A stretch of 41,825 nucleotides of DNA from Thermocladium sp049965935 (GCA_049965935.1 JBMFVP010000009.1:1-41825); one strand, 5' to 3'. Positions 17,075 to 25,354 are shown, numbered from the stretch's first letter. Numbers and translations: made by a program. Notes: generated by a model from the letters alone, not told the origin.

Positions 17075-17160
17075 CTCCCCTTAACTCTATGGATACTAGC
17101 CTTGGATTCGCATTGTTTTTAAGGAAAATTTTTAAAAGCTCTTAACTCTTGAGAGCCTAA
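17075..17160. other. Promoter region of the tRNA gene
   Basis: A T-rich stretch with TTTTTAAGGAAAATTTTTAAAAG lies about 25-45 bases before the tRNA and probably includes its TATA element. No gene is seen here. Confidence 0.45.
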
Positions 17161-17253
17161 GCGGCCGTAGTCTAGTCTGGATCAGGACGACGGCCCCCCA
17201 TCCATTTGCGGGGGGATCGCCGTAGATCGTGGGTTCAAATCCCACCGGCCGCA
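17161..17253 (+). tRNA. tRNA-Gly(CCC) with a 17-nt intron
   Basis: All arms can be drawn. The acceptor is GCGGCCG (17161-17167) with CGGCCGC (17246-17252) and discriminator A at 17253. The D stem is GTCT/GGAC, the anticodon stem ACGGC (17190-17194) with GCCGT (17219-17223), and the T stem GTGGG/CCCAC with loop TTCAAAT. The anticodon arm is 17 bases too long. Placing an intron at 17201-17217, after A37, leaves the loop C-C-CCC-A-C with anticodon CCC. The intron and exon strands CCCCCC and GGGGGG pair to form the helix expected of a bulge-helix-bulge substrate for archaeal splicing endonuclease. CCA is not encoded. Base 33 is C where most tRNAs have U. Confidence 0.93.
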
Positions 17254-17498
17254 TCATTTTCAAGAAAGCCAATTACTAATGCTGCTACTTAGAATAAGGC
17301 TTACCGCCTCTTTATCATGGGTGGTTTTATTGTTGTGAATAGTTCATGCTTGTTTATAATTTAAATAAATATCATAATTATTATCGTGAATTTAACAATC
17401 TGGCCGCTACTGTACAACAATAATAATTGTATGTTGAATACAATGGGCAGGTGAACTGCCGATTAACTATTTTTAAATAGTTGATTTAATGGACTGTT
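17254..17498. other. Intergenic region between tRNA and DoxX-like gene
   Basis: It contains AT-rich DNA, a small hairpin GGCAG-GTGAA-CTGCC (17446-17460), and the inverted-repeat promoter at 17465-17482. No open frame of note. Confidence 0.4.
17465..17482. promoter_or_regulatory. 8-bp inverted repeat over the TATA box of the DoxX-like gene
   Basis: AACTATTT (17465-17472) and AAATAGTT (17475-17482) are perfect inverted copies separated by TT. The centre lies 25 bases before the ATG at 17499, so a dimeric regulator bound here would cover the TATA box. Confidence 0.5.
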
Positions 17499-17969
17499 AT
17501 GTCAATTGATTACATGGTATATGCGATGCTCCAGGCAATAATAGAACCCCTTAGGTCACAAGGCGCAATAGGGCTCGGTTTACTTATATATAGAGTATTG
17601 TACGGCATAGCATTGCTACCCCACGGCATTCCCAAAATGCCCGGCTCACGCATGAGGGGACAGCTTAGGGAAGCCATGAAGCAAATGGGGGTACATCCAG
17701 CGCTCTTTGACTTAGCCGCAATAATAGAATTTCTTGGCTCAATATTCATAATCCTAGGCCTATTAACTGGCTTCACGGCGGCCGTGCTGACTATATACTT
17801 CATTGCATTAGTTATAGTGAGCACCACTAAAATGAAGAAGCCATTCCCAACAGGCATGTCTCCTGGATGGGATTTAGATCTCATGTTTCTAATAGGTGCC
17901 TTATTATTGCTATTCACTGGCGCAGGACCATATTCTATAGATTCGGCACTGAATTTAGTTCTTAGGTAA
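17499..17969 (+). CDS. DoxX-family membrane protein
   Basis: This is a 156-residue, four-helix integral membrane protein of the DoxX/DoxD-like family. The family signature is visible as LLIYRVLYGIALLPHGIPKM in the first helix, then a short amphipathic loop, AAIIEFLGSIFIILGLLTG, a basic loop (TTKMKKPFPTGMSPGWDLDL) and a final helix LMFLIGALLLLFTG. Some DoxX-type proteins are subunits of thiosulphate:quinone oxidoreductase in Acidianus; most have unknown roles. A dyad-symmetric promoter lies directly upstream. A long frame on the opposite strand is its mirror shadow. Confidence 0.85.
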   Translation: MSIDYMVYAMLQAIIEPLRSQGAIGLGLLIYRVLYGIALLPHGIPKMPGSRMRGQLREAMKQMGVHPALFDLAAIIEFLGSIFIILGLLTGFTAAVLTIYFIALVIVSTTKMKKPFPTGMSPGWDLDLMFLIGALLLLFTGAGPYSIDSALNLVLR

Positions 17970-18368
17970 TGCAATCAGAAAGCTCCTTAATTCATAAATA
18001 ATGCGTCATTTTTCCCATCATATATTTACGAATTCACTATGCAAATTATCCCATTATTCTCCGTTTACTTCTAGGAGGATGACTTCACACCACTTAACCT
18101 CATTAATTAAAAGGCTTTGGGTGTTATGAGCTGAATCGTTTTCACATTAAATAGATTAATGACATTTCTTATTTGCGGCTTTAATGGATCCGTCCAATGA
18201 GGACTCTGCCCCAAGGGTTAGAAATGAGGAGCTGAAGATGTGGGTCCCACGTCCTTGGGCTTGAAGAGACCCATATTGCAGATAAGCGTGTGGTGGGGAG
18301 TTAAGTCTCTAGGCTTAAGATGATAAAATGAGCGAAATGGAAGAAGGACAAACTGTTATTGGCAGCAA
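17970..18368. other. 399-base intergenic region with foldable segment
   Basis: No convincing coding frame. The left half is AT-rich. From 18190 to 18260 there is clustered pairing potential: GTCC-AATGA-GGAC (18192-18204), CCCAAGG (18210-18216) with CCTTGGG (18253-18259), and inside it GTGGG-T-CCCAC (18240-18250). See the separate ncRNA candidate. Confidence 0.4.
18192..18260 (+). ncRNA. Candidate structured RNA of unknown type
   Basis: Three helices can be drawn in 70 bases: a short 5' hairpin and a long-range 7-bp stem that encloses a 5-bp hairpin. The region is more GC-rich than its surroundings and lies outside coding frames. It matches no RNA class I know (not tRNA, SRP RNA or RNase P RNA). 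The strand is a guess because perfect stems fold on both strands. Confidence 0.25.
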
Positions 18369-18398
18369 ATGTTAAATTTGAGCGCTGCCCTTAACGGT

Positions 18399-19994
18399 AT
18401 GGATAGTATTTCAACAATTGAAATGAGGATCCTAGATAAAAACGCCGAGTACTTAGGCGTGAGTGATAGAATATTAATGGAGAATGCTGGAAAGGCAGTT
18501 GCAGACGTAGTAATGCATAGATACCCCAATGCATTAAATATAACGGTGGTCGCTGGTTTGGGCAATAATGGCGGAGACGGCGTCGTTGCCGCCCGCTACT
18601 TATTGAATAGCGGTCGTAATGTTATTATAATTTTGCTAGGCAAGGCAAGCGAGGTATCGGAAGAACCGGCAGCCACTAATTTACGGATATGCATGAATCT
18701 ACTTAGGTGCAGGATAATAGAGGCTAGGGATGAATATACGCTTCTAATGCATCAGGACTTAATATTGAAGTGGCCTCAAGTGATAATTGATGCAGTTCTA
18801 GGCATTGGAGTTAAGGGACGATTAAGGCAACCCCATGCAACCGCCATTGACTTAATGAACATGTCCTCCACGCCTAAGGTGGCCGTTGATGTCCCCAGCG
18901 GCCTTGATTCCGACACGGGCAATGTTTGGGATAAGGCAGTAAAGGCAGCCATAACCGTGACTATGCATATGGCTAAGCACGGCTTACTCGCTGAATCAGC
19001 CAAGCAATACGTGGGCGAATTAATTGTGGCAGATATAGGCATACCCAAGGAGGCATCTCTAATAGTGGGAGCAGGCGACATGTTATTATTAAAATATGGG
19101 AGAGACATTAACTCCAAAAAGGGAGATAATGGTAGAATAATGGTGGTGGGGGGATCCCGAGACTTCACTGGTGCAGCCCTATTCACCGGGTTATCCTCGC
19201 TAATTATGGGGGCTGACTTAGTTAATATTTATGCTCCTCACGACGTTGCGCATGATATACGCAGCAATAATCCCAGCATAATCTCCATCCCATTAGATGG
19301 AGATACATTGGGGGAGTCACATGTGGATTTCATAGTGGAGGAGATGAGGAAGTTCCACGTACTAGCAATTGGCCCCGGCCTAGGCCTGAAGGAAGAAACA
19401 CAACGAGCTGTAGTTAATATAATTGATTCCGCCGTTAAGATGGGCAAGAAAGTGGTGATAGATGCAGACGCAATAAAGGCAATAGGCAACTCCGGCAGGC
19501 TTGATTTATTGAAGGGATTAATAATTACCCCGCATGCAGGGGAATTCAAGCAATTATTCGGAGTGGAGATCAACGCTGTTGATCCATTGGAGCGAGGTGA
19601 ATTCGTTAGGAAAATAGTGGCTGAGAAGGCGCCGGGCTCCATAGTTCTACTTAAGGGCAATACCGATGTCGTAACGGATGGGGTTAGGATGAAGCTGAAT
19701 AAGACGGGTAATCCCGGAATGGCGATTGGGGGGACTGGTGATGTATTGACGGGTGTAACGGCGTACTTAGCATTTAAGTTAAGTGATCAACTTGAGGCGG
19801 CAGCTATAGCCGCATTCATAACTGGCTTAGCCGGCGACCTAGCCGTGATTGATAAGGGATTCCACATAACTCCCCTCGACGTAGTGGATAGGCTCCCAAG
19901 AGTGCTCTCCATGTTCTTCGATGTAAGGAGGATAGTCACTGATTCCCTGCATCCCCAGGTGCGTGGCTTCCTAGGTGCTGGCGGGTCCTTATGA
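18399..19994 (+). CDS. nnr: Bifunctional NAD(P)H-hydrate epimerase/dehydratase
   Basis: This enzyme repairs hydrated NAD(P)H. The N-terminal epimerase domain (about 1-210) contains EMRILDKNAEYLG, LMENAGKAVAD, GLGNNGGDGVVAARYL and VDVPSGLDSDTG. The C-terminal ADP/ATP-dependent dehydratase (about 220-520) contains GPGLG, DADAIKAI, ITPHAGEF, KGNTDVV and GNPGMAIGGTGDVLTG. I start at ATG 18399 because TTAAATTT (18372-18379) lies about 24 bases upstream and the protein then begins MDSISTIEM as expected; an ATG at 18369 is in frame but overlaps the promoter. The last 59 bases overlap the convergent PUA gene. Confidence 0.95.
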   Translation: MDSISTIEMRILDKNAEYLGVSDRILMENAGKAVADVVMHRYPNALNITVVAGLGNNGGDGVVAARYLLNSGRNVIIILLGKASEVSEEPAATNLRICMNLLRCRIIEARDEYTLLMHQDLILKWPQVIIDAVLGIGVKGRLRQPHATAIDLMNMSSTPKVAVDVPSGLDSDTGNVWDKAVKAAITVTMHMAKHGLLAESAKQYVGELIVADIGIPKEASLIVGAGDMLLLKYGRDINSKKGDNGRIMVVGGSRDFTGAALFTGLSSLIMGADLVNIYAPHDVAHDIRSNNPSIISIPLDGDTLGESHVDFIVEEMRKFHVLAIGPGLGLKEETQRAVVNIIDSAVKMGKKVVIDADAIKAIGNSGRLDLLKGLIITPHAGEFKQLFGVEINAVDPLERGEFVRKIVAEKAPGSIVLLKGNTDVVTDGVRMKLNKTGNPGMAIGGTGDVLTGVTAYLAFKLSDQLEAAAIAAFITGLAGDLAVIDKGFHITPLDVVDRLPRVLSMFFDVRRIVTDSLHPQVRGFLGAGGSL

Positions 19995-20415
19995 TGAATC
20001 CCCTCCCAAGCCCCCTTAACTCGCTTGGGGAAACCATGAGGCGACCCACCGCTATTACAGTACCTGATTGATCCTTGATAGCTATATCCATTCCCGCCCT
20101 TGCATTAATGATCTTAATTATCATGGAGAGGGGAACATTCCTTCCTTGCCGTATGAATGGCGCGGCTTCATCCTTCACTATGGCATATGAGTCGATGAAG
20201 CGTGCCCCGAGGAGGGTGGGCAATAAGTAGCCATCGCTTGCCCTAATGGAGAATGCTAGCTCTCCATTATAATAAAGCTGCCTAATCCTGTTCAGCAGGG
20301 GATTGAATTCAACGCTTAGGTTCCCGCTCATTAATCTCTCCACTGCGCCCTTGCCGTACTCGTATGATATTATAGTTAGGGCTCTATTAATTAGATATGG
20401 ATCCCGCGTCTTCAT
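19936..20415 (-). CDS. PUA-domain RNA-binding protein
   Basis: The C-terminal 80 residues form a PUA domain as found in archaeal tRNA-modifying enzymes: SYAIVKDEAAPFIRQGRNV, MIIKIINARAGMDIAIKDQSG, VIAVGRLMVSPSEL, and a GRGFIIRTR close. The N-terminal part (RDPYLINRALTIISYEYGKGAVERLM) is helical. PUA proteins of this size usually bind RNA or assist a modification enzyme; no catalytic domain is present. Its start is three bases after the stop of the P-loop ATPase gene, so the two are probably one transcript. The 3' end overlaps the end of the NAD(P)HX repair gene by 59 bases on the opposite strand. Confidence 0.8.
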   Translation of the reverse strand: MKTRDPYLINRALTIISYEYGKGAVERLMSGNLSVEFNPLLNRIRQLYYNGELAFSIRASDGYLLPTLLGARFIDSYAIVKDEAAPFIRQGRNVPLSMIIKIINARAGMDIAIKDQSGTVIAVGRLMVSPSELRGLGRGFIIRTRQHLGSHAPGDAGNQ

Positions 20416-20418
20416 TCA

Positions 20419-21510
20419 CTAACCCACCGCGTGGATGGTCACATAATTACTATCAACGCTATTGGATAAGAGGGGCGTATGTATCTCGCCGATTATTTGC
20501 TTGCCAGCGCCGAGCTCCCGTAATATTGAGGCTAGGACTGCGCTGGTGTTCTCGTCTAGGCAATAATCCATGTTATCTATTAGCACTATGCTCCCCGTCT
20601 CGCTAATCATTAATTGAGTGGCTATTGCCAATATGGTCTTTAAACTGCATGGCACTTCCCCGCCCATTATTTCATTATTGTTCTTATCCACATAAGTTAT
20701 TCCAACTCCATCGCCCACGAGGCCAGCCCGTAATCGCCTATAGCCGAGTCCATCAATGGCCTTCCGCAGGAACCGCATCTTTCCATCCATTCTCGGTTCC
20801 ATGCTTAGCCTGGCCAATACCTCGACAGTGTACTCGCCGTGGGCCCCAACCCAGGACTTCCCGCTTATCTTGGAGATAGGTGGGAAATCAAAGTAGGGGC
20901 CTAAGTAGTACACCCTTAGATTAGTTAATTGTCGTGCAGTGAACCGCACCATCTCCATGATGGTTTCATATAGTGTTGCGAATTCATCTATTAATTGAAC
21001 AGCATTACTTCCCTTGAGGGATAATCCCTCCGCGGACAGGAATAACCCTGCATCCTTTACCTCCACTTCTAGAGGTACCTTAATGAAGCTTCCCTCAGCC
21101 CCCCTCCTGGATACCAGTAAAGTGCCTTTATCGGTTCGAATCACTTGCTCCACGGCATTCCCATGTCTGGTCACCGCTATGGTTAACATGCCATCTATTG
21201 TGGGCAAGTTAACGGCTGAAAGTTTCTCATTCATATCGCCCACCTTCCACTGGGATGTATTGAATGTCAGCTCCACATTGCCCTCCATCATAAGTATGGA
21301 ATTTAAATCATTTCCAATGCCGGATAATAATCCATGGACTACCTTGAGTATCAGTGACTTGCCGATTCCTGGGAATCCGCTTATCAATGTAACTGGGGAG
21401 AGGTCAAGCTCCTTCTCCACATTATTAGCGAACCTGGACTTAACTCGCACCAGCATTAATCTATGAAGCATTGCACCCATTATAAACTTGCCCGTGTTAA
21501 GGCTAGTCAT
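20419..21510 (-). CDS. P-loop ATPase of the RecF/SMC-like (AAA_21) type
   Basis: The protein has Walker A GFPGIGKS (about 47-54) in the setting typical of RecF/OLD-like ATPases (strand SPVTLISG, then the P-loop). A late Walker B, SIVLIDNMDYCLDEN, lies about 315-330 and is preceded by GEVPCSLKTILAIATQLM, which sits where the ABC-like signature is expected. The catalytic glutamate normally following the Walker B aspartate is asparagine here. The middle is beta-rich. Alternative start: ATG at 21480. It is followed three bases later by the PUA gene, which suggests an RNA- or ribosome-related role, but that is inference. Confidence 0.7.
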   Translation of the reverse strand: MTSLNTGKFIMGAMLHRLMLVRVKSRFANNVEKELDLSPVTLISGFPGIGKSLILKVVHGLLSGIGNDLNSILMMEGNVELTFNTSQWKVGDMNEKLSAVNLPTIDGMLTIAVTRHGNAVEQVIRTDKGTLLVSRRGAEGSFIKVPLEVEVKDAGLFLSAEGLSLKGSNAVQLIDEFATLYETIMEMVRFTARQLTNLRVYYLGPYFDFPPISKISGKSWVGAHGEYTVEVLARLSMEPRMDGKMRFLRKAIDGLGYRRLRAGLVGDGVGITYVDKNNNEIMGGEVPCSLKTILAIATQLMISETGSIVLIDNMDYCLDENTSAVLASILRELGAGKQIIGEIHTPLLSNSVDSNYVTIHAVG

Positions 21511-21590
21511 CTTCGCTACTTCTCTTATGCCCTTATTGGGACTTAATTAACCAGTAATAAAGAGACGGAGAGGAATTATGTATACCGGAA

Positions 21591-22364
21591 TTACTCCTCC
21601 TTGCCCGTCAATATCTTATACTTATCTATATCGCGCAGTATCTTTATTTCCTCCTCAGTTGGGTCACAGATAGTTCCCACGTTATCGGCTACCTCTATCT
21701 CGAAGCTGCTGTTTGATTGTACCTCATCCAGCGATACTCCCGGCATTAATGCTATTAATCTCATTCGCCTATTCTTGCCGTTGAAGTCATATAATCCAAG
21801 CTGCGTCACCACCATCCAGGGACCAGACGGAGTCGGCAATCCCGCCTCCTTCCTTGAGTCCCCTCCCTGCAGCCATCCAGGCGTTGTTATGAAGTCAACC
21901 TTAGGCACAAACTTCCTCTTATCTTGCCTCATTATTATCATTACCTTATTAGAGAGGGAACCAACCTCATTGGCTCCACCGCTTCCCGGCAGTCTAACTA
22001 ATGGCTTTTCCCATGGGCCTATCACGGTCGTGTTTAAATTGCCATATGGATCTATTTGCGCTCCACCCAATAATCCTAGATCTATGCGACCAGTTGATGC
22101 TAGTGACATGACGTAATCCATGGTAGTCGTCATGAAGCCGCCCTTATAGGTTCTGGTATCGGCCACCGATATCGGTAAATGCCTCGGCGCGTGAGATATC
22201 CCGCCCGATTCATATATTAACGTTATTTCATGCATGTAAAGCCTCGCAGCTAGGGTGGCTGCCAGCAATGGTAATCCGGTTCCAACGAATATGGTTTTCG
22301 CCTGGGATTTCGCTATCATTCTAGCAGCCGCTATCGCCATTAATTCAGTTTTGCTGAAGTTCAT
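21591..22364 (-). CDS. CoA-transferase subunit B (glutaconate CoA-transferase-like)
   Basis: This is the beta subunit of a class I CoA transferase, which moves coenzyme A between carboxylic acids. Family marks are FVGTGLPLLAATLAARLY near the N-terminus, LIYESGGISHAPRHLP, and LGLLGGAQIDPYGNLNTTVIG (about 97-117), followed by RLPGSGGANEVGSL, and EVQSNSSF near the end. The length of 257 is normal. Its ATG overlaps the end of the alpha-subunit gene by four bases, so translation is coupled. The substrate (glutaconate, a succinyl/acetyl donor or a steroid-ring acid) cannot be told from the sequence. Confidence 0.88.
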   Translation of the reverse strand: MNFSKTELMAIAAARMIAKSQAKTIFVGTGLPLLAATLAARLYMHEITLIYESGGISHAPRHLPISVADTRTYKGGFMTTTMDYVMSLASTGRIDLGLLGGAQIDPYGNLNTTVIGPWEKPLVRLPGSGGANEVGSLSNKVMIIMRQDKRKFVPKVDFITTPGWLQGGDSRKEAGLPTPSGPWMVVTQLGLYDFNGKNRRMRLIALMPGVSLDEVQSNSSFEIEVADNVGTICDPTEEEIKILRDIDKYKILTGKEE

Positions 22365-23371
22365 TTCCTATTCACCCATGGATACTCGGGCTCCATGAAT
22401 CCCTCCTCTATATCCTCCAGCATTTTCAACTTCTTTAAGCCAACCTTGTTCTCTAAGTAGTCCCAGTAATCCTTTGAATCAATTATGTACTTCTTAATAT
22501 ATTCTCGGGCCCCTTCCTCGTTTTCGGTGACCTTGAGAAACTCATAGAGGTGATCCTCATCCCAATAATACTTTGTTGGCATTAATGTTGGATGGGCACC
22601 ATATGGTTGAACTACCACCGCATCCACTAGGAAGTGAGGTATGGTAGTTCTCCATGGTTCCTCCCTAACATGCTCAGGCGACACTAATTCCTCCGTAACT
22701 ATCACGAGATTCTTGGCTGCCCTCACTAGGTTGAAATCGGCCATTAGTGGTCCAATTATTTGTGCATTGCCATATTTATCTGCCTTATGCACATGAACCA
22801 CAGCCACATCAGGCCAACAGGCGGGCACCATTGTTATGGGTTTCCCAGTCATTGGATCAGTCACTTGCATGGCAGCGCTTTTCCTAAACGTGTCGCTTCC
22901 CAGCAATGAACGTATGGGGGTCCAGGGAATACCCATGGCCGCAGCTCTGAGTCTCCATTGAAAGCTGCCGAGAGACCACTCGGAGAGTATCTTGACTTTG
23001 CCCGTCTCGAATAGTTTCCGTATCCCCCTCAATAATCCCCTGACCTCTAGGGAGGCGGTGAACGCCAGCTCTACTTCGCTTGATGCGCCAGCTAATAGGA
23101 GGAGTCCGTATATGTAATTATCGGGTACCATCAGCAATTTAAGGTCCTTAATTTCTTGCCTAATCATTTCGTGGACGAATGCGACAGGGGTTCTAACGTA
23201 GCCGAAGCCGCCGAACATTAATGAATTCCCCGGCTTTATGAATGTCTTCACTGCCTCCCTCATCTCCATTACCTTATCTCTAAGGCCCTTATCCTTACCT
23301 GCAAACCACTCCCTCATATCATCCGGGTCACTCCAGCAAATGGTGGTGCCCTCGCCTTTAATTATGTCCAT
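22361..23371 (-). CDS. CoA-transferase subunit A (glutaconate CoA-transferase-like)
   Basis: This is the alpha subunit of the same CoA transferase. It shows GNSLMFGGFGYVRTPVAFVHEMIRQ, LLAGASSEVELAF, MAADFN-type MADFNLVRAAKNLVIVTEELV, and HVHKADKYGNAQIIGP. The frame runs 22 codons further upstream, but ATATATAAAAAA on the minus strand (23394-23406) lies 29 bases before ATG 23371. Starting there gives MDIIKGEGTT, so I take 23371 as the start. Together with the beta subunit it makes a heteromeric enzyme in fatty-acid or amino-acid-derived acyl-CoA metabolism. An enoyl-CoA hydratase gene 10 kb away could belong to the same pathway but is not linked. Confidence 0.88.
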   Translation of the reverse strand: MDIIKGEGTTICWSDPDDMREWFAGKDKGLRDKVMEMREAVKTFIKPGNSLMFGGFGYVRTPVAFVHEMIRQEIKDLKLLMVPDNYIYGLLLLAGASSEVELAFTASLEVRGLLRGIRKLFETGKVKILSEWSLGSFQWRLRAAAMGIPWTPIRSLLGSDTFRKSAAMQVTDPMTGKPITMVPACWPDVAVVHVHKADKYGNAQIIGPLMADFNLVRAAKNLVIVTEELVSPEHVREEPWRTTIPHFLVDAVVVQPYGAHPTLMPTKYYWDEDHLYEFLKVTENEEGAREYIKKYIIDSKDYWDYLENKVGLKKLKMLEDIEEGFMEPEYPWVNRK

Positions 23372-23393
23372 GGGCGTTACTTGAATATAGGCA

Positions 23394-23406
23394 TATATAT
23401 TTTTTA
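23394..23406 (-). promoter_or_regulatory. TATA box of the CoA-transferase operon
   Basis: An AT-only run is centred 29 bases upstream of ATG 23371, supporting that start over the longer frame. Confidence 0.55.
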
Positions 23407-23569
23407 TTGCAGCATTTAAGGTATGGATTCCGGTCAACCTCTAAGGTAGATAAACGCCGCCTCAATTCCTTGATGAGCTCTGAGAGGCATGGCAGTAACT
23501 AGGCCCTGAGTATTGGATCCACTTGTTTTAGTCATAATGCTTATAGCGAAGCGTGGAGCTTTACACATC

Positions 23570-24184
23570 ATGGGTGAACGTTTTGAAGAGTATGTTGCCT
23601 CTCTTCTAGGTAATCTGGGGTATTCCGTGCTTGGGAGCAGGGTTAAGGTAGAATCCGGTGGGGTTGAGGTTGGGGAAGTCGATTTATTGGTGATGGATCC
23701 CGCTGGGGTTAAGTATGCCGTCGAGGTTAAGTCGGGTAGAATTGATGTGAGCGGAATAAGGCAAGCGTATACTAATGCCGTAGTGCTGGGCGTAAAGCCC
23801 ATGGTGGTGGCAAGGGGCTTCTCCAATGATTCCGCTTCTCAATTAGCCAACGAATTGGGCGTTAAGGTAATTACTTTGGCTGAGTCGGTCGTGTTAGGCG
23901 TTGATGAGCTTAGGCTAGCCTTAATTGATGCCCTTTATCAATTTGTGGCTGAGCTAATAGAGCCCGTGGGCAGCGCAATGCGGCGGGGCGTGCCGATGGA
24001 TCTCATTGATGCATTAATAGAATGTAATAATATTGATTGTATATGTAATAAACTAAGTATAAATGATTGTAGTAAAATAATGGAGTCTCTTAAGGATGAA
24101 TTTAATGTAAGTAATGCATCTCTTAGAAAATTAAGGGTATTGGCATTTATATATAAATTATTTATGTCGGCTACCGGCAAATAA
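23570..24184 (+). CDS. PD-(D/E)XK nuclease-fold protein
   Basis: The N-terminal 100 residues carry the restriction-endonuclease-like core. A helix (GERFEEYVASLLGNLGY) is followed by GEVDLLVMDPAG and YAVEVKSGRID, giving the D...ExK catalytic set, and then a GIRQAYTNAVVLGVKPMVVARGF strand-helix. Archaeal stand-alone proteins of this type are RecB-like nucleases of unknown target. The C-terminal half is helical with a cysteine-containing stretch (CNNIDCICNKLSINDC, four Cys) that might bind metal. I start at ATG 23570, about 27 bases after a GCTTATAG TATA-like element; the frame itself extends to 23513. Confidence 0.75.
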   Translation: MGERFEEYVASLLGNLGYSVLGSRVKVESGGVEVGEVDLLVMDPAGVKYAVEVKSGRIDVSGIRQAYTNAVVLGVKPMVVARGFSNDSASQLANELGVKVITLAESVVLGVDELRLALIDALYQFVAELIEPVGSAMRRGVPMDLIDALIECNNIDCICNKLSINDCSKIMESLKDEFNVSNASLRKLRVLAFIYKLFMSATGK

Positions 24185-24258
24185 CACTTCGTCAATGGCA
24201 TTTATAATTATGGAGAAACCTTAAAAAACAACCTAACAGCAACGGTGTCGGTGCATCT

Positions 24259-25353
24259 ATGAAACCGACTATTGATGATATAAAGCATTTATATAAGCCA
24301 AAGGTGCGGCCAATAGAATGGAGAAATGATGGACACTTAATTCTTCTTGATCAATCTAAGTTACCGTTCGAGACTACTTATGTTACTCTATCCTCGCCGG
24401 AAACCACGGCGGACGCTATACATAGCATGAAGGTGAGAGGCGCGCCCGCAATAGGCATAACTGCGGCATATGGTATGGTGCTTGCATTATTTAACTCCCT
24501 CCCCTCTAGCTTGGAGGAGTCAATACAGGCATTGCGAAGGGCTAAGACCGTGTTGGATGCCGCTAGACCCACGGCAATTAATTTGGCTTGGGCAACCAAG
24601 AGAATGCTAGATAAAGCCACCAAATACATTAATGAAGGCACAGCCAGGACCCCGACACAGCTACGGGAGCTCTTAATAGAGGAGGCCAACGTAATATTCA
24701 ACGAGGAGTATGAGGCTGAAATAGCCATGGGGCTCTATGGTTTGGAAAAAATAAACGAGGGAGACACCGTGCTGACTCAATGTAATGCAGGTGGATTAGC
24801 CACGGGAACAGGGCTAGGGACCGCGACGGCCCCAGTTAAGATAGCACATGCATTGGGGATTAAGGTTTCCATGATAGCTCCCGAAACAAGGCCCTGGCTT
24901 CAAGGTGCACGGTTGACCGTATATGAATTAATAATGGAGGGCATACCGACGACGCTGATAACTGATACCGCGGTTGGCCTAGTCATGTATAAAGGCATGG
25001 TGAACAGCGTGATGGTGGGGGCAGACAGAATACTGAGGGATGGCCATGTCTTCAATAAGATAGGCACAATGAAGGAAGCCATAATAGCCCATGAATTCGG
25101 AATTCCATTCTATGCATTGGCTCCATCATCCACGTTCGATATGAAGAGCAAAGTTGATGAAGTAGTTATAGAGGAGCGTGATCCGGACGAGGTGAGGAAA
25201 ATAAGGGGTGTACCCATAACGGTGGAGGGGGTTCCGGTCTATAATCCAGTATTTGACCCCACGCCCCCTAAGTACGTTACTGGGATTATTACAGAGAAAG
25301 GAATAATATACCCCCCCTTCTCTAGAAATATACCGAGAGTGATAGGTGAGTAA
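24259..25353 (+). CDS. mtnA: S-methyl-5-thioribose-1-phosphate isomerase (MtnA)
   Basis: This aIF2B-superfamily isomerase converts methylthioribose-1-phosphate to the ribulose form in methionine salvage. Characteristic segments are RGAPAIGITAAYGM (60-73), NLAWATKRML (108-117), the catalytic-cysteine loop TQCNAGGLATG (C175), RPWLQGARLTVYEL (211-223) and GADRI (catalytic D256), with a C-terminal FNKIGT and NPVFDPTPPKYVTGIITEKG. The RPWLQG segment favours MtnA over the related ribose-1,5-bisphosphate isomerase. The length of 364 is normal. A small unknown gene begins two bases after its stop. Confidence 0.93.
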   Translation: MKPTIDDIKHLYKPKVRPIEWRNDGHLILLDQSKLPFETTYVTLSSPETTADAIHSMKVRGAPAIGITAAYGMVLALFNSLPSSLEESIQALRRAKTVLDAARPTAINLAWATKRMLDKATKYINEGTARTPTQLRELLIEEANVIFNEEYEAEIAMGLYGLEKINEGDTVLTQCNAGGLATGTGLGTATAPVKIAHALGIKVSMIAPETRPWLQGARLTVYELIMEGIPTTLITDTAVGLVMYKGMVNSVMVGADRILRDGHVFNKIGTMKEAIIAHEFGIPFYALAPSSTFDMKSKVDEVVIEERDPDEVRKIRGVPITVEGVPVYNPVFDPTPPKYVTGIITEKGIIYPPFSRNIPRVIGE

Positions 25354-25354
25354 T

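Noticed and set aside
17510..17974. Long minus-strand frame opposite the DoxX-like gene
   Set aside because: It is the mirror of a clear membrane-protein gene, has no promoter and no family-like sequence.
20397..21466. Several plus-strand frames opposite the P-loop ATPase and similar shadows elsewhere
   Set aside because: They lie fully within conserved genes on the other strand and lack their own promoters or motifs.
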